A stretch of DNA of 64,000 nt from Fasciolopsis buskii (Eukaryota; Platyhelminthes; Trematoda; Plagiorchiida; Fasciolidae). The stretch spans positions 24,979 through 88,978 of the forward strand of contig LUCM01008881.1 of NCBI GenBank assembly GCA_008360955.1, given 5' to 3'. Of the stretch, positions 49,760 to 62,625 are shown in pieces. Every line of letters starts with the position of its first letter. Positions within the stretch are counted from its first letter, which is position 1. The notes beneath the pieces were generated by a model that was not told the DNA's origin, did no database searches, and saw only the letters and a list, made by a program, of their open reading frames with translations. The translations under genes and the position numbers were made by a program.

Positions 49760-49945
49760 TTTCTAACACATGTTATTAATTGAAATTATGATATAACTTG
49801 TACATGTGCATTTTCGTATTTTTTCGGAATGATTGGACACGCGTATTCTTCGGTGGAAACCGTATAGCCAGTTCATTATATTTCTCACGGTAGACGTGTG
49901 AAATTTCCGCGAAGGCGCGTTAAGTTTGGGGCTACCGTCCTGCAT
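49760..49945 (-). repeat. SINE-like repeat, family 3 (- strand copy)
   Basis: On the - strand: GCGCGTTCGCGGAAATTTC-like start, TACGGTTTCCACCGAAGAAT, GCGTGTCCAATCATTC, and an ATGCACATGTAC segment ending in a TTCAATTAATAA tail. It aligns with 51026-51176. The tail resembles that of the tRNA-headed SINE family 1. Confidence 0.65.
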
Positions 49946-50944
49946 TTGGTTAGAGGGCGCAGATTACAATTGATGTGGATGATGAATGAAATGATGGATT
50001 ACCTATGACTATGGATTCAGAGGGAATGAATGGAGGTGATCATTTTTTACGCGATGATGATGAGTATACCTGGGATGAAATAGATGAATGTGAAGCCGCT
50101 ATATTGACATCCCGTAGGCGGGCCGACTAGTTTGTGCACTCTGCGACACTACTGGAAGCTACATGAAAGAGCGAGATGTGTCCAGCACGAATGCGCAAAT
50201 TCACACTATTGGTGGTGTTGTTACTCTTTAGTTAGTTTAAGTAGATGTATGTGCATACGCGAACGAGCTGTCAACTACTTCTCAATATCTCCAATTAAAT
50301 GTTATAATATCAATCAAGCAAGTCACCAGTGAAGCTCCTCACCTCGAGAGCTTAGAAGGATTGCCCGAGATAGTTCTTAAGAGCACTGTAGGTATTTTTT
50401 AAAGTCTTGCGGAAGTGATGATTAAAGGACAGCTCCCTGGCTAAATTCACCGTGCGGGAAACAGGGTGTTACGTGTTAGATGTTCGTCTCTTTGCTTCCC
50501 TTATGTCTGTCGTAGTCAGAAAATAAGGAAGATATTTGCGTGGTGGAATTCAGAATGTGCAACTTCTTCCAGCTTTGACGTGGAAATGGTTCGTTTTTGC
50601 TTCCGGACATACGCTTTATCAGTTAGTATCAAATTTGTTGTATGTTTCTACAGTGATGTTGTTTTCGTATCGTCCACGTCAATGAGACCCGATTGCTCGC
50701 TCATATGCTCGGGTTCAACCCCTTCGTTATAAATTCCCCTTGCCAGTGAGTCTGTCCCGCTAAGGTAACCTTTGCGAAACTTGTGAATAATGACAAAGAA
50801 GCACATTTTTAAGACTTAAATATTTAGGAATACATTATGACTTCAAAAGAGAATGAAAATGTGACCTAGATGCATTCGAAAATGTATTTCTGAGGACTAA
50901 AAAAAGAAAATAACAATACTATGGTTCACAACCCAGAGGTTGTT

Positions 50945-50969
50945 NNNNNNNNNNNNNNNNNNNNNNNNN
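50945..50969. other. Assembly gap (25 N)
   Basis: The gap lies directly before an ATC repeat, so the missing bases are probably part of that repeat. Confidence 0.97.
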
Positions 50970-51022
50970 ATCATCATCATCCGAATCATAGTCATTATCA
51001 TCATCATCATCACCATCATCAA
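50970..51022 (+). repeat. Imperfect (ATC)n repeat
   Basis: ATCATCATCATC, then degenerate units with CCGAATCATAGTC and CACCATCATC. It follows the gap and precedes a SINE-like repeat. Confidence 0.9.
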
Positions 51023-51025
51023 TTC

Positions 51026-51176
51026 GCTACATGCGACGCACTGCGCTCGGAAATTTCAAGTCTCGTGAAAATAGATGGTACGGTTTCCACCGAAGAATAG
51101 CGTGTCAACATTCGGAAAATAAAATGTACATTTTTATTTCATTAATAAATGAAGCAAAAACGATAAAAGATAAAAA
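51026..51176 (+). repeat. SINE-like repeat, family 3 (+ strand copy)
   Basis: GACGCACTGCGCTCGGAAAT, TACGGTTTCCACCGAAGAAT, GCGTGTCAACATTC, and a TTTATTTCATTAATAAATG tail followed by A-rich sequence. Partner of 49760-49945. Confidence 0.7.
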
Positions 51177-53444
51177 AAAGACGCGCGCACAGTTGACATC
51201 TCAGTTAACTATAAAAACAGTGAGTTTTGAATTGTAATTTTACCACTGTGTGTGTAAATTTTAAGTATAAATTTTCTAATTCGAAGTTACCTGCGGCATG
51301 AGAAATCTAAGTGAGAAAATAATGACATTCCAACCAGGCCACAGTTACCTGAATCTGCTCAATACCAATACCATTTTGATGGGTTTTTAGAATGTTTATT
51401 GCTTAGTCACGTAAATTGATTAAGACTACTTAGGCCCGGTTCTTCAGTACCAATTGGATAGATTTGTTCCTAAGATGTCCTCCCTTGAATGAACAGCCAG
51501 GACGACCAAAAATGAATTCAGAACCCAAAGCTATATTAAGGACGGAAGGTTACCACCAAAACTGCGCAACTAAGCACTGGGAAAATTCCAGCAGGAATAT
51601 CCAATTCAAGTTTCCAGATTCTCATACGTTTACATCAATAAATACAACTATTCTAGTCTATCGTGCATCAACTGTTTTCGTAAAATAGTACACTTCGAAA
51701 GGCTCTATTTATGAGCAACTGTTACCGGTTCAACTCATTGAACCGTGGAAGTTTTAAACATGGACTGCCAGGGCCATGGGCAAAGTGAAAACGAATGGAG
51801 CGCTACATATCAGAATGAGCGACGGTTTGACTCAACTAAACATGGACACATAGTTCCCTAAGCCGAAGGCCGCTTCGGGAACAGAACGCCATGGCTTGAA
51901 CGCAGCTTTGGTGGGCCCACATAACAGCAGCCACAAGCGAAGTTAGATGTTATTATCGTTTTTGATATATGTGAGTATCGCCACCATATGTGAATTTGCG
52001 CTGAATGAAATAAAGACAGCGGAAGGTCTTCCTGCAAGTCAGTTCACTGAGATCAACTGTGGAATCGAAACATCATACATGTGATCGCAGTACCTTATTT
52101 CTCCATGCCGGCTGTCGGTGGAACTAGTTTAATTGTTTGGTGCTCCACGAGAATTTGTAATGGAAGCCGATTTAGTAAGCTTTAGTTAACGGACAGCCAA
52201 GTCAATAACATAACTACTTATATGTGTGAGCTTGCACCAGATCTGTGTTGAGGCCCATACATGGCCTTTCCAAAATTGGCAACGTCGCTCCATGAGTCTG
52301 ACAACCTTGTCTGAAACTATTCAGGACTTGTTTGATTTTTCTCAGGAACCACAGTGATGATCCAAAGACATGCTCACTAGTAGTAGTCATTGGGAAACAA
52401 GATATACCATGATCCCGTGATCCTTTGGTTGCAAAGTTAATCGTAACAAATTGTCATAGAGGGAGGGACGTTTATCTGTTTAGATCACTCAGTGTCCATG
52501 CAAAAATCGTGATGACTTTCACATACGCACTACGTGCGGCTGTTAGTACGGTGTAAAGGGGATCTGAGTTCAAACCGAAGGGTCTTGTTCGCAATACCGT
52601 GGCGAAATTCGGATTGCACATGTTTAGAACACAGTCCACCGTACTAAAACAGTCATGCCGTATGAGTTGCTAGAACATCACACAACTAGCGGTGAGCCTG
52701 GTTGTGGTAGATTTAGCTGTACCTTGGAAGATATTTCAATTAAAATCGTGTAAATTATGTTCAGTCTTATCATTTTTAGATTTTTCGGCTTCCTCAATCG
52801 ATGGTACATTTGTTCGCATCATACAGGACCAAATATTGCAACCAACGTATGATTTTTGCTTCTCTTAGGCTAACTGCGCATGTAAACATTTCAACACAAC
52901 GATTCTCGGTTAGTGAGACACGTGATTAGGCCGTGAGGTTTTGGAACAGCTGGAGAGACGGTCATCGTGATGAACAGCTAAGATGTAAGAGGTAGGAGAT
53001 ACAACACAAAGGCGCTAAGATAAATTGTAGTGCAAACAGCAGAAGTTTTTTCCCGAAGAGTTGGGAGCGACTGCTGTTTGTAGCTATTCACCAACAGCAT
53101 ATGCAATCAGATTTTGTTCTTCCGACTTTTACGATGCTGAAACTAGTCTCAATCTCCAAGTCTTCTGGTTCCATCCCTTTCCTCCTGGCTTCTAAATTGA
53201 GTTTGATAATTTAAACATCGATAATAATATATGTTTGCTCGTCCCACATATTTACCTACATCAATCGGAGGATGAAATTACCGAAAACAGTACTATTCCC
53301 TGTCGCACCTTTTCTCTATGGCGTTTCATTTTATGATATGCTCCACACATAAATGTTGCTAAGGGGATGCATCACAGACAGTAAAATTTACTACAAGGGG
53401 AAATCGAAACCATGACTCTGAAACCTGGGGCCTCACAGAGCTAC

Positions 53445-53586
53445 ATGTCACACTAGGTCAGGTGAGGTAACGAGCCGGGCGACAGCGCATCACCATCTAC
53501 CACTAAAGTGGCCGGTAGATCTGGGATTCGAACCTCCGGTCCATTCGGTGACAGACGCTTAGTCGACTTGACCATAGCCGATCGCA
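53445..53586 (-). repeat. tRNA-derived SINE, family 2 (- strand copy)
   Basis: On the - strand a tRNA-like head has A box TATGGTCAAGTCGACTAAG and B box GGAGGTTCGAATCCCAG. The body follows: CTACCGGCCACTTTAGTGG, CGCTGTCGCCCGGCTCGTT, CACCTGACCTAGTGTGAC. The body matches 63570-63694 almost segment by segment. Confidence 0.75.
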
Positions 53587-55999
53587 GCCAAATATTCGCG
53601 TTATACGAGCGGAAATTCGTGGTTAGTGTCCGGTCGTTGGAAGAACAAGTGCAAAGGACAGGCTGTTTCGTACCTTCTTTATTCTGATTGTTTTTGTGTG
53701 CAGCGTTCTATTAACGGCACTTGAGAAACTTCGGCTCATAGGCTCTATCACTGCCTTGTGCATTTCATATGTGGACCCGTTCGTGACCCACTCAAGTTAT
53801 ATGTTGCTGAAAACTTGCCAGCTCTAAAGCATGCGGCTCGGAATTGATAGACAGCAACATGAAGACAACCTTATCTACTGATTATTGATGTGGTCTGCCC
53901 GCGGTAGAACGAAGCGGCGACGCTGATAGAAATTCCACCATTTTAAACTCTTCGTCGACAAGGGGGAGTCTGCCTCACGACAGTCTCTGTAGCTGCACAT
54001 GACGAAAGCTTCGCGGTTAAAAGGCTAGCTTGGCTTACTGTCCCTGGGTTGGACATAGTACTTTAGTACATCAATTTGGACATACTCGTACTGACTGGCA
54101 AGTAGTACTTAGATGCCCGCCTCTAAAAAGCTCTTCGCAAAATTAGATCTAATCCTCAGTTCCGCAGTCGACCGAGGTGTTGCCAAAATGAGATGAAAAC
54201 GTAAGACAAATGCTATCATTTCGTGCTGACTTCAACACTGTCCCGGTGCACGTACACACATGCGCGCGAACGGTTCGGTCGATTCTATCGCCAATCAATC
54301 CAAATCCATCTTCTAGGCTCTGCATAATGGTTAATTTGGTGGTTCAGTCGAATGTGCTAGTGTCTACCGGTAGCCCCCCATCTTTCGTTAATGCAATTTT
54401 CGAGTGACGAGCAGCAGCGGCTTGAACTTTGCGATTGACTTGTTTCACAAAAACATCATCGTTTTCCCCGATGAATTCACGTTCTACTTACATGATACGA
54501 AAGTCTTTCGACATCGGATCAGCTGGATAGGGAGGAATGCTACCATCTACGCTGAAAGTCATCCTTGAGGTGACAGGATAACTAATTCGAGCTACTGATG
54601 AACATCGTCAGCAGTAAGGATGAGATATCGACTTTTTCATCCATTCCAGTTAATTGTGAAAAGAAGGCACATGATCCTTCAAGTTGAGTTGGAAAAGCCA
54701 CATCGTTTAAACAAACCGAACTGGGAATCGCAGCAGTATTTTCAAGTCCTGGAGTAGTCGGAACTATAAAGCAATCTCACTCACTGATCGGTTTATCAAG
54801 GTAGTGAAGCCGCATTAAGATGCCACCTTAGGAGGCAGCGATAATACGTTGGAAGTTAGGCATGTTTATTTTGGTTGTAAGAATAAGCTGGAACATTTCA
54901 TTCGGAAAAGAATAGTTACACATAATCGTTCAGAACCAATGTAACCGGGATGTTAGTAAATGAATGTATGAGGGCACAGTCAAGGCTGTCAACGTCAACA
55001 GTGTATTTTACGGGCTTTCGCCTTTTCCCATAAGGTATTCGATATTATTACTACTCAGTGATTAGATAACAAACAACGTATCAGTGCGTTCCATTTTCGA
55101 CTTTACTGGATGTAAGTGGAGCTGACGCATGACTTGCCACGGGATTTCTCAAAATGCCGCTTTCATCTCCCAAAGGACTCAACTGCTTCGGAACAGAGAC
55201 GCTTATTGCGGATGATGGGTTTACCATTATGCACCTAAACCTTCGTTTACTAACACAGAACTGTAGACAGGACTAAATTTTTAGGAATCATCATAAACAT
55301 TACCAGTAGGAGACCAGTCGAGAACTGACATTTCACATAATAAGGCTGCGGAAATTTCTCTCTAAGTGGCATGAGATCTTACATTTTGTTTACCAATGGT
55401 TTTTTTCTATTCTTTTTCATCGTGGTGTTGCGTGATTTTCGCCGAATTTATAAAAAAAGTTCGACAGCCTAAGCTGGAATCGGTTTCATATCAGCAGTGT
55501 ATTTCTCATAGAACTGAAAGAATCGTCAATTAGTGTGGTGCAAGAATCAAAACAATTCCCACACGGAAGTGATCGTACCAAATGACATTAGAAAATAATC
55601 ACGGCAATCGTAAAAATCGATTTGGAAAAGCATAAGGGATTTAATAATGATGACCCAATATGTGTCCCGTGTGACGGATTTAAAATCAAGATATGTGAGC
55701 ACATCGAATTCCGATTGTCTCCAGGATCATATTGCATATTTTTAAAAAAGTGTAAAAACAGCCGATTATAGAATTGAGAAGAGAAAGCACCTGAGTTCGA
55801 GCATGAACCATGTACGATTTCTATGAGAAATCGATAAACTACAAAGCTAACATAAGTCAAATGGTGCATGTGTGTGGGTTCAAGAGAAAAAAAGTAGACG
55901 AAGAACGAGCATAACACCTCAGGTCTCACGTCGTTCAGTAACAAATTGAATCCGCCGTGGCTAGACAAAAATAATGGATTTCACAAAGATCGATGCCAA

Positions 56000-56266
56000 T
56001 CATTTTGAACCCTCGTTGACGGCATCACCTTTTGCCAGGTTTTGGTAGTAATCCGACAGAACGCGCCAAGCCGCTCGACCCATGAATCCCTCTGGTGGCT
56101 GTTTGCCTTCACGCGCAAGAGCACGCATTTTTGTGCCTGAAATGAACAGGAAATCTGTGGCGCGCTTCGGGTCAAAGAATGCCATTTTCCCCGCTTTTTG
56201 GTCATACGCTGCCACACGGAACGGTAGGATCTTCAGATTAGGTAGACCGGGAGCCATTGACAGGAT
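56000..56266 (-). CDS. PAPSS: PAPS synthase, terminal exon
   Basis: The acceptor CTTCCTGGCAG is followed by ILSMAPGLPNLKILPFRVAA, YDQKAGKMAFFDP, FLFISGTKMRALAREGKQPP, EGFMGRAAWRVLSDYYQNL and a short tail to TGA at 56000-56002. This is the standard C-terminus of PAPSS. The Ile codon begins in phase 0 and joins Arg of the previous exon to give ...THGAR-ILSMAPGL, as expected from the family (THG-x-x-LSMAPGL). The tail after YQNLAK adds GDAVNEGSK, a few residues longer than usual. Confidence 0.95.
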   Translation of the reverse strand: MLSMAPGLPNLKILPFRVAAYDQKAGKMAFFDPKRATDFLFISGTKMRALAREGKQPPEGFMGRAAWRVLSDYYQNLAKGDAVNEGSK

Positions 56267-56550
56267 CTGCCAGGAAGGAATACATCAATGAAAAATCTAT
56301 CAAACTGCGGAGAAAGGTTTGATTTCAATCAGAAATGATCCGAGATTGGGAGTAAAGACAGGGATTCTACCAACAAACAATCAGACCTTGAGCCTCGATT
56401 GTCAGAACAGACACGAAGTCCGTACCGGAATAAATTTGCCTTCTCAGCGAACATAACCGGTCCACAACACCAATATTTTTCATGTTGGGCGAGAACTCGA
56501 TTGCCGCACTGCTCATTACCCGTTTTATCTTCATTTTCGCAACTGTCCAA

Positions 56551-56728
56551 ATATTTTTATTCCTTAGTTCCTTTAATAATGAAGTAACAATGTACACCAT
56601 TTTTCAGGAAGGGGGTCGCGCCCAACAGAGGGCTGCCAAGTGGGCAAGTTGACCGGCGGCGGGAGGATTCGAACCCGCGACCTTCACGTCCAGACGCCAC
56701 GACCTTATCCGCTTGGCCACCGCCGGCC
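56551..56728 (-). repeat. tRNA-derived SINE, family 1, best-preserved copy
   Basis: On the - strand the head folds like a tRNA. The first seven bases GCCGGCG pair with CGCCGGT at its end. The A box is GGCCAAGCGGATAAGG and the B box GCGGGTTCGAATCCTCC is perfect. The body (TCAACTTGCCCACTTGGCAG, CCTTCCTGAAAAATGGTG) and the tail TTCATTATTAAAGGAACTAA follow. The anticodon arm is not convincing, so it is a SINE and not a tRNA gene. Confidence 0.85.
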
Positions 56729-59340
56729 GGAAAGTACTGGGATAAACACAAGGTACACAAAAGTATCGCTTTCCTTCAAGAGCTCCAGGTGATATGATTG
56801 GAGGCCGTTAGTGTAATGAAAGACAAGTAGTGTAAAAAACGTATCGAGGGAGACAACGCATCATGATCAATTTCCACCAAGAAATTAAGAAGACAGATGC
56901 AGTTAGATGTTGACATTTCGCATTACTCATGTTATAATGGGATATCCAAAACAATTAGGCATTTATAAGACATTCCGTTAACAATAATGACCTAATGAAC
57001 AGAGAGTTCGGTATGACGTAAAAGCCTATCTGCTCCTCCGTAAAGCAATTGGTTACCGATACACGGGTAGTGTAATTTTTCCCGTGACCAGGAAAATCTT
57101 ATCAAATAGGCACATGCAAGACTGATCTGGGTTTGTAACGCATCTTATTCATCAGACACTAGTCTTCTTTATAAGTCAGTCTAAGCTTAATAAGATTCTC
57201 TGGAGCAATGTATACCGGGGGAAAAACGTTTGTTCGAGAAACACTTGGACATGATGATTAACCCGAAAGATTCGTCCACATCTACAGCCGAAATAGTCCT
57301 GGAGAGGCATGAAAATCGTCACTAGGTAGATTTTCCCTTGGATTTAATTTATCGGATTTCACACAGTAGCCGTGGCACGCATGCGTCGTCCATCACGAAC
57401 CGACGGTTTTTACAATGGATATCTGGACAAATTCAGAAATGGTTGATAACAGTGACAGCACAAGATTTTCCAGACAATCAGCAAAAAGACTACATACACG
57501 TACATCAACAATCAAGCACATCACGGAGAAGTGAGCGCAAATTTGAACTAGTATAGCGTAATCGCAAATTGGAACGGTTAGCACTCTGTAAAACACTGCA
57601 TATTCTGTCATGAAATCCAAATCTACACGCTCAAAAAGTGCTAACGCGAACAATTCATCATCCAGGAAATAGACTCCAAAGACCTTGAGTGTGAAATTTT
57701 CCAAACTTCTGCGTTATTTCACACTGTCCAAATGTCTCAAAAATATCAGTGACAAGAGTAATGAGAAATATCGACAACTAGCAGCAAATTTCTGTCCTCC
57801 CTTGGTGAATTGAGAAAGGCGGACGTAAACGTTTAGTCCAAAAAGTACGACTTCTTTCATGTCATCGATGTCAATCAGTGTGGTTGGCCGATGAAAAATT
57901 GAAAAATCGAATTACAGTAACAAGAACTTCAATCAGTTGGCGCGATGTAACGATAATTCAATTTAAGAATCACCATGTGATTCCTAAATGGACTTACCAT
58001 CCAATCACGCGCTTAACAATTCAAATGGGATTCTAGTAGTGCACGCTTCATTTGAGACAAACGAATCGGCTAGACACATTTGTTTTGCTCTCTTACTGTG
58101 TCCTTATCGGACGAGTACTCCCCTACGGATGTGAAACTTGATCACACTCGGTCCTAGTCCTTGCCCTGGTTGACGTTGTCGCCTCGACAGGTAGTCAAAA
58201 TTGTGGAAATAATAACCTAGAAAAAAAACCGATCTTCCAGACCTTCAATCGAGTCACGGATTCCGGTGATTGAAAAATAACCGGATTTGCATCAAGCTCA
58301 CCTACAACCGCTTTGAATGACCCAGCAGTGGTCTGTGATGTTCATGGAGTTAACTTATTCTCTTGTGGAAGATAGTCTTACAGAAGTAAAAATAAGGCCT
58401 TATGTTCGTTTTGCATTCCGTTTCGGAGTGGGGACCTACTCAACAATTGTGCCAACTTCGGTTATCTGCTTACACACCGACAGTAAGTCTTTTATCATGT
58501 GCACTAATCCATTTGTCTTTTGCTGTTGACTGAAATGTGATTTTGTAACGCAGAGACGTCCGTCATATAGTACAATACAGCAATGACGTTTAGAAACAAA
58601 TCAATTAGTGAGTGTATTCATGGGCACCACCAGCATGCACCAACATCTCAACCTACTATTGTTGGCAGGTGGAGAACCGTCGATGCGAGGTGCATTCAAA
58701 CAATTACTGATTGGGATGCCGTCTAATAGCGCCCACGTAAGCACCCGTCCTACAAACGACAATGACGCAAGGTTTGTCAACGACATCGAAATTCGCGTAA
58801 TCTAACCCACTGATAAACTGAGGTTACTTGTGCAATACGAAGTCGAATCATAGAAACGAGGTCATGCCCGCGTGTTTTGCGAGACGCACAATACGTTTTC
58901 TTTCCAAACTTTACAGATTTAACTTCATGTTTCATTTGACATCATCTGCGCATACTGAAGGCATTCAATCAAAACGGAAATCTGGACTGATTGAGTGTGT
59001 GCAAGTTAGGCTCTGTTCTCGAAACAAGCTTACGACCGGGAAGATCTACTAGACCGCGAGAGATTGTGGTACCATGCATTACATATGCACGAGAATAACA
59101 GAAGTTAGCTAAAGGCAGGAGACTCGGTGTGTTCAGGTGAATGAAATTTATCGTCCATTGGGAACGCGGGATGTATTTTTCATCGGAAACCCTGGTCTGA
59201 ACATTTAGCCCACGGGATGACAACACAAATACAGATGCAGAGGACCAGTTCATATATCTCGGTACTATCTGAAACTTTTGTTTTTTATAAAACGCTTCAT
59301 GCAAGAGTGCAGTGGACGGGGCATACTCGATATTCACTAG

Positions 59341-59427
59341 GTCCCACCACACTAGAGAGTAACGGGATTTGGGATTTGAACCCTTGACCTTTTCGGTGAA
59401 GGTGTTTAATCCATGTGACCGCCAGCA
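59341..59427 (-). repeat. tRNA-like SINE fragment
   Basis: On the - strand: A box GCGGTCACATGGATTAAACA, B box AAGGGTTCAAATCCCAAATC, then CGTTACTCTCTAGTGTGGTG. The head is family-2-like, but the body differs. The 156-codon frame beginning here starts inside this SINE. Confidence 0.55.
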
Positions 59428-60177
59428 TAAAAACGACAAAGACCCACTGTTACAATGACGTGAAGATGAACTAATTCAAACGTTAAAACGGCTTCGAAAG
59501 ACGGATTCGCGCATTAGCGCACCTTATTAGTAATGTGTTCATAAATGTTCCCGGCGGGAAGCAAAAGAGAAAATTAACTGCCAATATCAAAAGGTTATTT
59601 ATCAGATGGTCCATTGAACCTTCTAATGAAATCGCAATGAACACTAAAACTTAGGTAACGACCTAGTCTGATTGTAACCAGCTTCACTTGTAAACCAAAC
59701 CAAAATCTATGTAAACATCCGTTATCGGCAGTCGACCTGGAAAAACTGCTCTATGGTCCAACGTGAACTCAGCAAACTTTTGTTTACACGACTTATTTTT
59801 TTAACAAATCGGATAGACAGGAACGCGAAATGTGAAAGAATGGCACTCCATTCTAACAGGGTTAGATTTGAGGTACAGTACGAAATAGAAATGCAAACCG
59901 TACAATATAACATTAGAAATACACTAGGATGTGGTCATAGTGTTAATGTGTAGAAAAACCTTATGCTCTGAGTATGTGCCTACAAGCTCATCAGCTGGTG
60001 CGTGCCTGAATGACACCCTGAGTAAGGAAGAGGGGACAAAAATGCTCCAAGTGTGTGAATTATTAGCTTTCCGATTGTGGTAAACAACTTTCATGAAATA
60101 ATTCACCAAGTGATATCATCGCTCAACTCACCATTAAGAAACCATGGAAGCACTGTACAGCTGTTTCATCCTCGTTA

Positions 60178-60468
60178 GGAATCATCAGCAATGCATATCC
60201 ACCGCGCCCAAACTGGGAAGCGACATTCTGAACTCATGAGTGTAGTGGAAATGGCATGGACCGTAGCTACTAAAACCCACTTCAAGGAGGGGGGATGGAC
60301 AGGCAACCACGACCGGGAAACTTGAGGCGGCATAGAAGCGCATAAGGTCACAACAGGTCTGGTGCGGCAATGAGCCGGATGACAGCGATGACCAAGGATG
60401 CAGGATTTAAACCTCTGATCTTTTTGGGATGGCCGAGGCCTAATCCGCTTGACCAAAACCGCAGTTGG
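60178..60468 (-). repeat. tRNA-derived SINE, family 2, near full length
   Basis: On the - strand: A box TTTTGGTCAAGCGGATTAGG, B box AGAGGTTTAAATCCTGCATC, then CGCTGTCATCCGGCTCATTG and CACCAGACCTGTTGTGACC. A longer body follows, ending at the GCATTGCTGATGATTCCTAA edge. The head-to-edge length is about 290 bases. The edge is shared with 40050. Confidence 0.75.
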
Positions 60469-60965
60469 CAGAAGTTATGAATGAAGCACACTCATCATTA
60501 AGACACCCCGAAGTCAAATGAATCATTAACCAAAAACCAGCGACGGATTACGCACCTGAATGCCAGCGAACCTTCCCGGGTTGTGGTCAGGGGAACGCTC
60601 ACCCGAGTGGTTGGTCGTGAATGACAAGGCGTCAGCGTTCGTTCAAGCGCTAACTGCTACAGGATGATGGTTTGCACTTCACACCGAAATCTCTGACCGG
60701 AAAACACCCACCGGTGAATCGAGTGTCTCGTTTGAGTGGCAAGAGCAAAACTCGGAAAAGCCTATTAACATGTCAAAGTGCTGAATTTCCCTCAGTTTCC
60801 GTACCGCTATTCAGGGAATCGGATTTTTCTCGGTGATGCCCGGTTAGGCTCCGAACAGTTCATGCCCTAACTACTCCGCTCAGTTAACCGGATTTGTTTA
60901 CTACAAACAGTAACCATGTAAACGTGCATTCAAAGACCATCTCGGTTACTCAGGTCAACTAAGGC

Positions 60966-61229
60966 ATGCTCATTTGGCGGGTTTCAAGTGGAACACGTTC
61001 GTTTCTGTGCGCCAGTGCAAGAATTTCCGTGGCGATTATATACCTAGTGACAATAAACCTCGTCATTGCCTACCTGACGTTACCATCGAACTCCAGTGAT
61101 GCTTTGGAGGCCTTGGTAGCTGAATGCAGAAAGACGCCAAACAGGTCAACACGAATGACAGCAAAGCATGGAAATCATATCAACTGCAGTTTGAACTTGG
61201 CGGCTGTTAGAAATGCCACTATTGAATGA
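60966..61229 (+). CDS. Small ORF, predicted type II membrane protein, inside PAPS synthase intron
   Basis: A complete 87-codon ATG-to-TGA frame with an in-frame TAA two codons upstream of the ATG. Residues 1-18 are polar with basic residues. Residues about 19-39 (ARISVAIIYLVTINLVIAYL) form one strong membrane segment. The lumenal side has four N-glycosylation sequons (Asn42, Asn59, Asn73, Asn83) in 46 residues. This layout is typical of the N-terminus of Golgi glycosyl- or sulfotransferases, but no catalytic domain follows and no family was recognised. It lies antisense within the last intron of the PAPS synthase gene. It may be a small gene, a first exon, or chance. Confidence 0.4.
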   Translation: MLIWRVSSGTRSFLCASARISVAIIYLVTINLVIAYLTLPSNSSDALEALVAECRKTPNRSTRMTAKHGNHINCSLNLAAVRNATIE

Positions 61230-62625
61230 GCAGCATAAACATCTAGTGAAGATGCATTAGTGCACGTGGCGTTCTTTACAGTAAAACAGACACTTGAAGC
61301 GAAGAGTTGTGCTCTACACCGATAATGAGACGGAGTTCTGGATTGAGTATGAGCAGGAATCTGGGACTCCTGTCCGAGAAAATCACATGTATCAGATACT
61401 ACTAAGCACATTTCGCTCCAATGGGTTTCATTTACACAAATGAATAAATGACGACGAAACACAAACGAATCATCAATTAATGGTGCCTAAATCTGTAACG
61501 TCGTAACTGTCAAATCGTCAGTCTTGAGTACGAGTGGTATTCAAACAAATGTACATCAGTCACAATTTCACAGCAGATGTTTTTGTCGTCATATTGCCTC
61601 TGGCTATCGTTCACTGGCCCCGGGGACTGCGGTTCGTCGGCCCCGATCCTGAGTAGAGTAAGCAAAAACTTTCCAAGAACCGATATCGCAGACAGTCATA
61701 TGACATACAAACTGTATGACCCAGCAAAGTGATATTTCGGCCTAGTGGTTTTTTTCATCTGTAAGTCTGTCCGGTGAAAAACCATCTGCTTGATCCAACC
61801 TGGGTCATGGCTATTAAACTATGATCTGAAGCTACTAACAGAGATTCAGAGGCTACTAAATGATACTAATAGGCTAACATGATTACATTACCTTGCACAA
61901 ACCTGCGTACAGATCGTGTGTCATCGGAATCATGGAAAAGAACAAAAACACTGAGCGAGAAATAGGAGAAAAAATGTAATGTGCACAGTTTACTATGCAC
62001 ACGCTATTTTTTCCATTCTTTATCTCCACTTCATCGGTAATCCATCGGAATTCATGAATACTTTGCGGGCTTGATACTACCCGGTTCCCCAAAAGACAGA
62101 TAACTCTCATTTTATTGGATAATATATAAAGTTAGAATTCTAAAACTTATTGGGATTCGCAGCATTGTGAATTGCACAACATTGTGTTGAATTGTTTTCA
62201 GGATCAAGCTACTTACGGAGTCCAAAGTCAAATCCAGAAGTACAATTACTGCAACGAAATGGCCGTGCACGGCCATTTCAGATCTGAGTGTGCAAGCATC
62301 GCATGTTGTTGATCAAGTTTGCTTGGATTCTGCTAAACGAGTTTATGTTTTACTGCTGTGCATACTAGATCACGATGATTGCCAATTCATCCGAAGGAGA
62401 GTTGGGCCTGTTTATTTTGCGTTACTATGAGAACAGATGAGCAAACAGCGTTGTCCGCGAACTAATCATGTTGGCACAATTGATGACGAGACGTTAGGAT
62501 CTAAACATTAAGCTCAGTGACATAAACATAAGATGCGTAAAATTTCACCAGAATCAGGATGAACTTCATATCTGGCGTGATATTCAGACTCGGTAAACAG
62601 TGATCCAAAAAAACTGAAACCTTAC

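Larger units (their letters stand above)
41376..55999. other. Intergenic, repeat-rich; no host gene recognised
   Basis: This space between the convergent EF-hand and PAPS synthase genes contains TA microsatellites, the hammerhead-like direct repeats, a LINE 3' end, an ATC repeat next to an assembly gap, and SINE-type repeats. Stretches 44104-46850, 47198-49760, 51177-53444 and 53587-55999 hold nothing that could be supported beyond short frames. Confidence 0.5.
56267..62625 (-). other. Last intron of PAPS synthase (6.4 kb)
   Basis: GT-AG intron (donor GTAAGG at 62625-62620, acceptor CAG at 56269-56267). It contains SINE copies at 56551-56728, 59341-59427 and 60178-60468 and the opposite-strand ORF at 60966-61229. 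The stretches 56729-59340 and 61230-62625 have nothing further that could be supported. Confidence 0.85.

Noticed and set aside
56551..56728. Functional tRNA gene
   Set aside because: The acceptor stem and B box are good, but the anticodon arm is not credible. The body and A-rich tail recur elsewhere, so it is a SINE.
58969..59439. 156-codon minus-strand protein
   Set aside because: Its first 30 codons lie in a tRNA-like SINE, so the frame is accidental.
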